DNA of 64,000 bases from contig CACVBU010000513.1 in NCBI GenBank assembly GCA_902728285.1, positions 41,702 through 105,701 on the forward strand. The letters run 5' to 3'. Shown here piece after piece: positions 57,801 to 64,000 of the stretch. Below the pieces are notes generated by a model. The model was not told where the DNA came from. It saw only the letters and a program-made list of their open reading frames with translations, and ran no database searches. Made by a program: the position numbers and the translations under genes. Within the stretch, counting starts at the first letter, position 1. Each line of letters opens with the position of its first letter. Source of the stretch: Clytia hemisphaerica. Taxonomy: Eukaryota > Cnidaria > Hydrozoa > Leptothecata > Clytiidae.

Positions 57801-60800
57801 ACTGTATTTTTTTGAATTTTGTTGTTATAGCGATTATTCAATTTTTCTTAAATAAAGGTAAAAAGTTTCCAAAATAGTAAAATGGTGACCTCTGTGCTCT
57901 GTTACGCCTACTACACTACTTCTCTTCTACTACTCTTCTGTGCTTAAAATTGTAGGAGGGATCATTTTCCATTTTCTCGATTTTTTCAACCCCAAAATCA
58001 CTTTATAATGACCCCCCCCCCATTTTATGACTTTTGTCAAGTGTCAAAAACCTTCATTTTCCTAGGGAAAATCACTAAAATCACACAAAATATCCATTAA
58101 TTTAGATAATTATGACCCCCCCTACAACTAAGCACAGAAGAGTACATTGACTTTGTCGTAATCAGAAAGTTTCCCTGCTGAGTAGCTTGACGGTTTTTCC
58201 CACGCCTTAGTCATCATCATCATCATCATCCTTCGACCGTTAGGTCGGAAATACCGAGTATCTCTCTCTCCACAGCTCACGGTCTGACATAACTGTTTTC
58301 AATTCTTCTAACTCGAGCCCTGTTTCCCGCCTCAAATTGTCGAGGAAAGTTCGCTTCCTTGAGCGTCTAGGACCAGTAGGGCACCACAATAAGATATCTG
58401 AAATGATTTCAGATTTTGCTCTGAAACAATGGCCGGAGAAAGTTAACCTCCTGGAAAAAAGAACAGAAGAGATTCTAGGAAGACCTTGGTAGATTTGGGC
58501 GAGGTTGGGATGATCTCTCCAATCAAGATTTTGAACCCTTTTAAGGAGATTGGTATAACACCCATCAAGACTTTTCTCCATAGATTTTGTCATGGTCCAG
58601 GTTTCAGAACCATAAAGAAGAATGGGCTCCACAAGACACTTGAAAATTTTCAGCTTGAGGTTATTGTCAAGATCACATTGCCAGATTTTGTTGAGCTTGT
58701 TACAAGCTTTCCACGCAAGTGCTTTCCTGGTTTTAAAGTCGCTATCAGAACTGTTGATAAGAGAGCCTAAGTAGTTGAAATCGATTACTTTTTTAATGTC
58801 AACACCTTTCAAAGAAAATAAAGGGAGAAAGTTTTCAGAGGAGCAAAGATATTCTGTTTTTTTCTCGTTACAGTAAAGACCGACCTGACTTGCTGCAGTT
58901 TCTAAAGAATGGAGTAGAATTTCGAGATTTTGAATACTTTCTGCAACAAGTGCGAGGTCATCAGCAAAATCCAGATCAGTCACAAACAAGCCAGGATCAC
59001 GTGTGCCCTGGGGCGTTTTAATTTGAATTCCCTTTTTGTTAAAAGTATCAACAGAAATTCTTAAAACATAATCCAAAACAACTATAAAAAGAAAAGGAGC
59101 AAGAGTGTCTCCTTGAAGAACTCCTGCTTGAATATTAAAAATATCTGTATCCCCATCAGGTGATACAACCTTTGCTTTGGAAGAAGTATACAATGCTTGA
59201 ATAGCATTTATAATTTTCTCAGGGATACCATAGAGACCTAGAATCTGAAACATTTTTTCTCGACTGATCGAGTCGAAGGCCTTTTTGAAATCAACAAAAC
59301 ATATAAAAGCATCTTTATTGAGTTTCCTCATTTCTTCCAGAATTCGTCTGATAGATAAAATTTGAGAGAGTGTGCTCCTGCCCTTCCGGAAACCGTTTTG
59401 GTTTCTCCTAAGGAGGGGGTCAAGAATAGGAACAATACGGTTAAATAAAAGTTTGTTATAAATTTTTGCGGCAATTGGCATCAAGGTGATACCTCTGTAG
59501 TTTGAGGCTAAGGTCAGATCACCTTTTTTGGGAACTGGAATGATACCCCCTGTTAACCATGCAGAAGGTGGCACAAAATCATTAAATGTATGGTTACAAA
59601 ACTCTAGAAGGAGGTCAAGAAAAATAGGGTCTTTCCATAAAACTGTGGGTATATTGTCTAGACCGGAAGATTTATTGATAGAAAAAGATTTTAAAGCTAT
59701 TTTAAGTTCATCTTTAGTAAAAGACTCTGTTGAAATGTGTAAGAGATCAAAAACTTGGTTCAGAGGAAGTTGGTCAGGTCCGAGAAGTGGGGGATTTCCA
59801 AGCAGTGACTTAAAATGAGCAAGCCAATTCTCTTTTCTTTTCTCTGGAGATCCTCCTTTGAGCTGGATCGATGGATGATCCTTGCGCCCTGACAGTTCAT
59901 TGATTGTCTTCCAAGCAGCTGAGTGTTGATTGGAAAAATGAAGATGTGAAATAGAGTCAATTTTACCTTGAATAAAAGATGCTTCAGCTGTTAAATAAGC
60001 TTCATCTAAATATTTTTGGGCGTCAGCAAGGCGTTTTGAGGTTCTTCTGGTTGCGCGAGATAGGTGCCTTGCTTTGACTTTATCGTATTCATTGCGTGCT
60101 GCGATGACAAGATCATTTTCAGACAGATGTGTTCTTTTGCTTTTAACTTTTTTGGGCAAAAGAGAGAGACAGACATGTTCATTTGCGTCTACCAAAGTTT
60201 GGTATTTTTCTTCAATATTGTGATCGGGACGAGAGGTAACCCACCCCTTAAACCCCTTAGTAGGCTCTAGTAGACTTATTTGATAAAAACGTCACTTTAT
60301 TATCTCGTATAACAATGGATAGTCATAGTTTTGATTAGATCGCGTGTCAAAATCTGATAAGAAAAGCATAATCGAATCTTTTTTATTTTCGAACGTCTAT
60401 TGTTCCATTCCTTTTGCTTTTGTATGTCTCCCCTTTTTCCTCTTTTCAATGAAATCGAAAACAGCTTTCGTCTCAGCCAAGAGAAGTGGTTGTAAGAGTA
60501 ATGTTTGTGTTATCGACGTTGTGAAAAATGAAAGAAAAATAAAGTTTTATTTATTCATTCACTTATCCTCGACTTGAAAAATATAAGCAATCTGATTGGC
60601 TAAGAGAGGATACATATTTCACATATTTTATATCTTACACGTAAAATACGAGACCACCTTCAAAAAGAGGTAAGAAAGAAAACAGACTTCATATATAAAC
60701 ATATGGCTTCGTTTTATTCTTTTCTCTCTATAACATTTGATCTTTTTACCATAGTTGTTCGAATTTTCGAATGTTTTGATGTCAGTTTCATTTTCAAATA

Positions 60801-61583
60801 TAAAAGCGAGGGAAAAACAAATATATCCCATATCGTACTCTATACCGTGTGGTAACTTTTACTTATCACTAGTGTATTATCATATTTAGTTTTTAGGAGC
60901 GAAATGAATTACAGAAGGTCCTATAAAATAATAGTAAACAGTTTCTCAAGATGTGCATTTGAAAGTTTGCCCTCTTTTGTACGATTTAAATGTGACTGAA
61001 TAACATTTTGAATTCGATTAATTATTTAGAAAAAATTTGGGCGAAATGATTTTTACACATCATAATTCTATATTTGTTTTTAGTATTGTTGTTCACGAAA
61101 TTTGCAGCACCTTAATGGTGTTAAATATAAACGATTGCAAATCTAGAGCCGCACAGTCAGAATTGTTGCTCCATTTACACGAGTGCATCTATCAAGGCTC
61201 ACAATCAAGAGGACTAAAAAGTTCAGGCTGTGCTGGTGTAGTTCTATATCCAGAACCTGAAATGTATGTTATTTATTTAGAAGTAACTGTGTTTTAAGTG
61301 TTTCGAACACAATTGCTTTAAGACTTTTGAGGATGCAGTACAATATTTTTGGACTGCAATTTTTCAACTTGATGAAAGGCATTTTGATCTGAAGAAAAAA
61401 AGTTAATAAAGTTAAATTAATAAAGAAGGAATTGAACTTTGGTTGATCTTAAATACACCAGTGAAATTACTAAAACTCTTTGATTTCAGGTTAGTCTCGA
61501 GGACTATCAGACTGGATTTTTCGGAAGGGGGTCACTCTGAAGATAAATGCGACTTGCTACGAACTTTTCTTTGGCTAGCTTGA
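54858..61583 (+). CDS. Unidentified multi-exon host gene, 3' part
   Basis: Exons supported by AG/GT borders and phase: 54858-54994 (starts QPIIGKKFENINHN, ends in phase 2), 55916-56009 (IYESLDALGCKKWNVALAIA then FTLCRLHQKIL), 61084-61263 (IVVHEICSTLMVLN ... GCAGVVLYPEPE) and 61490-61583 (LVSRTIRLDFSEGG ... TFLWLA, stop TGA). Exon pairs 1-2 and 3-4 join in frame. The join from 56009 to 61084 does not fit directly, so at least one exon is missing between them. AATAAA follows 14 bp after the stop (61598-61603). I do not recognise the protein: the visible segments look helical and globular with no enzyme motif. 5' exons lie upstream of 54858 and were not found. The intron 56010-61083 hosts an antisense RTE LINE. 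Confidence 0.6.
56100..57300. repeat. Degenerate long-unit repeats (ctacggaatctgctaataac)
   Basis: ctacggaatctgctaataac followed by tctcgaagg and accaaactttgcac occurs near 56323, 56800 and 57126, each followed by similar 300-400 bp containing ggccgttaacgggagctatg. The open frame 56153-56536 is within this repeat and is not supported as a gene. Confidence 0.65.
57301..57932. other. tcgggtaaaagt repeats, otherwise nothing
   Basis: 57305-57490 repeats ttttggtcgggtaaaagtga-like units. The rest is AT-rich intron DNA. Confidence 0.45.
57933..58142. repeat. MITE with CTCTTCTGTGCTTA ends, TA duplication
   Basis: ctcttctgtgcttaaaattg at the left pairs with caactaagcacagaagag at the right, and TA flanks both ends (57931-57932, 58143-58144). 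Inner gtaggaggg / cccctac also pairs. Confidence 0.8.
58209..58230. repeat. (CAT)n tail of the RTE element
   Basis: tcatcatcatcatcatcatc lies just after the stop codon of the minus-strand LINE. A very short 3' UTR ending in a trinucleotide microsatellite is characteristic of RTE-clade LINEs. Confidence 0.85.
58240..60291 (-). CDS. RTE-like non-LTR retrotransposon reverse transcriptase, 5'-truncated
   Basis: One intact frame of over 650 residues, open from 60291 without an early ATG. Reverse-transcriptase motifs in order: WLTGGIIPVPKKGD, NYRGITLMPIAAKIYNKLL, FVDFKKAFDSI (motif A Asp), QAGVLQGDTLAPFLFI, DLDFADDLAL (motif C, catalytic ADD). The C-terminus carries LYGSETWTM and RLTFSGHCFRAKSE. 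The order fits an RTE-like RT with its usual C-terminal domain. The AP-endonuclease that should precede it is missing, as expected for 5'-truncated LINE insertion. It lies antisense in the intron of the 54.8-61.6 kb gene. The absence of stops suggests a young copy. Confidence 0.9.
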   Translation of the reverse strand, partial: RFYQISLLEPTKGFKGWVTSRPDHNIEEKYQTLVDANEHVCLSLLPKKVKSKRTHLSENDLVIAARNEYDKVKARHLSRATRRTSKRLADAQKYLDEAYLTAEASFIQGKIDSISHLHFSNQHSAAWKTINELSGRKDHPSIQLKGGSPEKRKENWLAHFKSLLGNPPLLGPDQLPLNQVFDLLHISTESFTKDELKIALKSFSINKSSGLDNIPTVLWKDPIFLDLLLEFCNHTFNDFVPPSAWLTGGIIPVPKKGDLTLASNYRGITLMPIAAKIYNKLLFNRIVPILDPLLRRNQNGFRKGRSTLSQILSIRRILEEMRKLNKDAFICFVDFKKAFDSISREKMFQILGLYGIPEKIINAIQALYTSSKAKVVSPDGDTDIFNIQAGVLQGDTLAPFLFIVVLDYVLRISVDTFNKKGIQIKTPQGTRDPGLFVTDLDFADDLALVAESIQNLEILLHSLETAASQVGLYCNEKKTEYLCSSENFLPLFSLKGVDIKKVIDFNYLGSLINSSDSDFKTRKALAWKACNKLNKIWQCDLDNNLKLKIFKCLVEPILLYGSETWTMTKSMEKSLDGCYTNLLKRVQNLDWRDHPNLAQIYQGLPRISSVLFSRRLTFSGHCFRAKSEIISDILLWCPTGPRRSRKRTFLDNLRRETGLELEELKTVMSDRELWRERYSVFPT
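60292..61083. other. Intronic DNA, no gene seen
   Basis: AT-rich. Short frames at 60344-60577 and 60628-60831 have no family likeness. The exon missing between 56009 and 61084 may lie here, but I could not place it. Confidence 0.4.
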
Positions 61584-61597
61584 GACCTTTTTATATC

Positions 61598-61603
61598 AAT
61601 AAA
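61598..61603 (+). promoter_or_regulatory. Polyadenylation signal AATAAA
   Basis: A canonical AATAAA begins 14 bp after the TGA that ends the exon at 61490-61583. It supports that exon as terminal. Confidence 0.6.
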
Positions 61604-62432
61604 AAGGAATAGGAGACATGTATGAACTAGAATGGATTTTTCCAATCAATGAAAATCTGCAAATACTTGAAAAATGATGGTTTGGAAGCTTAGGGGGGGG
61701 GGGGGCTAAACCATTTTGGCTTGATTGGGGCTAAGTTGCTGGGGGGGGGGGGTGGGGTTGAGTCTTGAGTAAAAGAACTGGGGCAGAGCTGGTAGGTTAC
61801 AAATATTTTAAATTATGTTAAATATCTATATGCCGTGGTGAAAGTTTTGACCCCTTTTAAAAAACTTTTTTACTGCGGCACAAGAAATTTATTGAGAATT
61901 TATATACGCAAAATTTCTTTGTAAAACTGGGCTACGATTTTAAAATTTAGCCGGAGGCTATTTTCCTTAACCCTCTCCTCTGACAAATGATGGGGCTGGA
62001 CCGGGGCTGGACCCCTCTGCATTGTAAGCTTTTGAATTTAATTTTACTCGTTTAATAGAGCTTGCCGTCTCGCAAGAAAAAAAGACTGAGATAATGAAAG
62101 ACAACGATCGGAAATCTGGCTTGGTAGACTGTGAACATTTGGACAAATTTGAAATTGAATGTGCAGGTTAACTTTCAAAAAATGGAGCTCCTACGGTGAA
62201 AAGGCACGCAATTTTAGACAGTATTTCGAAGATAACATAATGAGAGCAGTGAGACTGCCCAAAAGCAGCGGCTATAGTCAATTATAGCCTAAGAGACTGC
62301 CAGGGTAGCCGAGACAAGGAACTCTGTTCCAAAGAAGCACTTGCACCTCAGAGAGGAAGTACGTCGAAAACACAAAAACAACTTCACCACAAGTGATTAT
62401 TTACCAAGAACGGTATGACAGTTTTGAATTAA
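61604..62432. other. Spacer with poly-G tracts, no gene seen
   Basis: Two G runs of ten or more bases lie near 61691 and 61742. The remainder is AT-rich without a convincing frame. Confidence 0.45.
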
Positions 62433-63272
62433 TATGCTAAAGCTACAACAAACCTAACATTCGATCGCATTAAAACCAATAGAGCCAAGGACAAAACAAG
62501 GGTACTGGAGGGCGTGTTTCCAAGTAGACACGTATGCCCTCCAGAAACCACATATGAGGCTCTGGTTTACGAGGACATTGTAAGATTTAGCGATGACATT
62601 TTATCCATTCATGTATCAAATTCGAAACGCATAACGATTTACATCCGAGATAAAAAGAGCTTTGATAAATTAACACAAAAAGGGTTGCGGTACAGGAGCA
62701 AGCAAGGAGGATGGGATTATTTGAAGTTTCAGCCGAAAAACACGGTCGGAGCATCATGGACTCTAACCTTTTTACAAGTGCCTGGCAACTACCAAGCAGC
62801 CGACCTTCTGAACTATTGTCAAAAATTTGGACTCGTTAGAACAATCTATAGAAAGCGTTTATCATCGGGAATGCATGAATTTTTCGGCCCCAACATCGTG
62901 GCAAGATTCATGGTTACTAATGGGAAGGTTCCCCCAAAATTTTTATGCTTGGATGACCACACGATCAAATTAATGTACAACGACCCAAGAGAATTCATTT
63001 TTTGTGACGGCTCGAGGATGGATCTGACCAAAGGGGTGGAGGAGGTCTCTAGGTCATCTCGAACCCAGCCTGGGCACGAAGAAGCAGTCGTGCCCAGCAC
63101 AGAAAGAGAATTTAAATTTGGCAAGGATGAGGAAGGAAAAATGGTGCAGCAAGTTACAATTAAAAACTGTAAGGACGCTGCCACCGTTGTAGTAGCAGAA
63201 GGAAAATCTGAACAAAACACCACAAGAAAACCTAAAAACGAAACCAAAAAGGAACAAACCAGAAAAAAGTGA
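62433..63272 (+). CDS. Retrotransposon ORF1-like protein, copy 1 (N-terminus incomplete)
   Basis: The frame is open from 62433 to the stop at 63270-63272 with no in-frame ATG near its start, so the 5' end is probably truncated. It has a folded N-terminal half (ILSIHVSNSKRITIYIRD; ASWTLTFLQVPGNYQAADLL; FGPNIVARFMV) followed by a charged Lys/Glu tail (TRKPKNETKKEQTRKK). This two-part organisation suits an RRM-like nucleic-acid-binding ORF1 of a non-LTR element. The family is inferred from layout and from the second copy just downstream. Confidence 0.55.
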   Translation, partial: YAKATTNLTFDRIKTNRAKDKTRVLEGVFPSRHVCPPETTYEALVYEDIVRFSDDILSIHVSNSKRITIYIRDKKSFDKLTQKGLRYRSKQGGWDYLKFQPKNTVGASWTLTFLQVPGNYQAADLLNYCQKFGLVRTIYRKRLSSGMHEFFGPNIVARFMVTNGKVPPKFLCLDDHTIKLMYNDPREFIFCDGSRMDLTKGVEEVSRSSRTQPGHEEAVVPSTEREFKFGKDEEGKMVQQVTIKNCKDAATVVVAEGKSEQNTTRKPKNETKKEQTRKK

Positions 63273-63629
63273 CACTTAAAAGTGTAAGGGATAAAGAACA
63301 TCACGAAGCCTTCACTAGAAGCTCGGAAAATGATATCGCTGTTATGTTATCAGGGGAAGACTCTCTCCATTGCGACACGCAAGTTTTCAAAAAGATCAGA
63401 AAAACTGCGACTAAAGTAAACCTTGACTATCGAGAATACAATAACTTTTGTTAGCGCGTTAATTTTTATTGACGCCATCATTGCTTTTCTTCAGTCACCA
63501 CTTGAAATATAATCCACTTACGGTGAATCTCGTGCTTAAATATCGGTTAAAAACTTGCGGACCTCTCTTTATATTGTAAGGTTATTATGAAACGTGGTAT
63601 GCGGCGGGTAGAGAAAGTTGTGAACACAA

Positions 63630-64000
63630 GTAACCGGTCACAATTTCTAAAATATTGTTCACGTCTCCAAGGCTAACCGAATTAAAGTTTATGTGACTGA
63701 CACTGGGTTGGGTGAAATTGACGATAAAATTCTAACAATTGGCACAGGCAAAAACGGACTCAAACACAAAACTTACAAACTTAAACGTCGTCGTATTCAT
63801 GAAACTTCCTGGAACGTTACTTTAATGAATGTCCCAGGAATATATACTGGAGAGGAACCTGAGCTTATTAAATTCATGAAAACTTTGGTATCTTGAGATC
63901 CCTCACTAGAAATCGAATTCAAACAGTCGACTGGTCAGAAGAGTTTGGAGGGCCCAACATTATCGCCAGATACTCAATTAACTTGAGAATCACTCCATCA
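63630..64000 (+). pseudogene. Retrotransposon ORF1-like protein, copy 2 (diverged, frameshifted, cut by window end)
   Basis: The frame IVHVSKANRIKVYVTD, then SWNVTLMNVPGIYTGEEPEL, then (another frame) EEFGGPNIIARYS parallels copy 1 at the corresponding positions. A stop near 63896 and a frame change break it. It continues off the right edge. Confidence 0.6.

Overview
The window is AT-rich eukaryotic nuclear DNA. It holds intron-containing genes with GT..AG junctions, an N-terminal UHRF1 gene, CACTA/En-Spm-type transposase exons, non-LTR retrotransposon fragments and dozens of short inverted-repeat elements. This points to a metazoan. The transposase and retrotransposon families recall cnidarian genomes, but that is an inference and the species cannot be named. 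There is no operon structure, rRNA, tRNA or CRISPR that I can see.

Layout. 1-6065: inverted-repeat elements and intron-like sequence. 6066-14585 (minus): the first 12 coding exons of UHRF1 (ubiquitin-like domain, tandem Tudor, PHD, start of SRA), with the rest off the left edge. 14586-22372: UHRF1 upstream DNA, then a hAT-like MITE, a 1.65-kb repeat element, a 1.45-kb Tc1/mariner copy, a retroelement scrap and a 117-bp satellite. 22373-31152 (minus): a 15-exon gene assembled here by splice phase (683 codons, SAM-like N-terminus, otherwise unidentified). 31817-38270 (plus): exons of a CACTA/En-Spm-type transposase gene, divergent from the previous gene and broken by a frameshift. 38271-45418: MITEs, a 160-bp tandem array and palindromes. 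45419-48815: a degenerate LINE (ORF1 plus AP-endonuclease) joined to the C-terminus of a different retroelement. 49347-52894: an ORF1-like reading frame interrupted by a 2.4-kb unit (50274-52680) that carries a Rep-like HUH/SF3-helicase gene between two 175-bp palindromic terminal repeats. 54858-61583 (plus): exons of an unidentified host gene ending in a stop and AATAAA, with an RTE-type LINE (58240-60291, minus) in an intron. 62433-64000: two diverged copies of a retrotransposon ORF1.

Three probable host transcription units (UHRF1, the SAM-like gene and the 54.8-61.6 kb gene) sit in a heavily transposon-loaded landscape. The most unusual object is the Rep element: parvovirus-like gene content and hairpin-capable ends, yet flanked by a TA duplication like a cut-and-paste transposon. 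The host reading frame is continuous across the inferred empty site.
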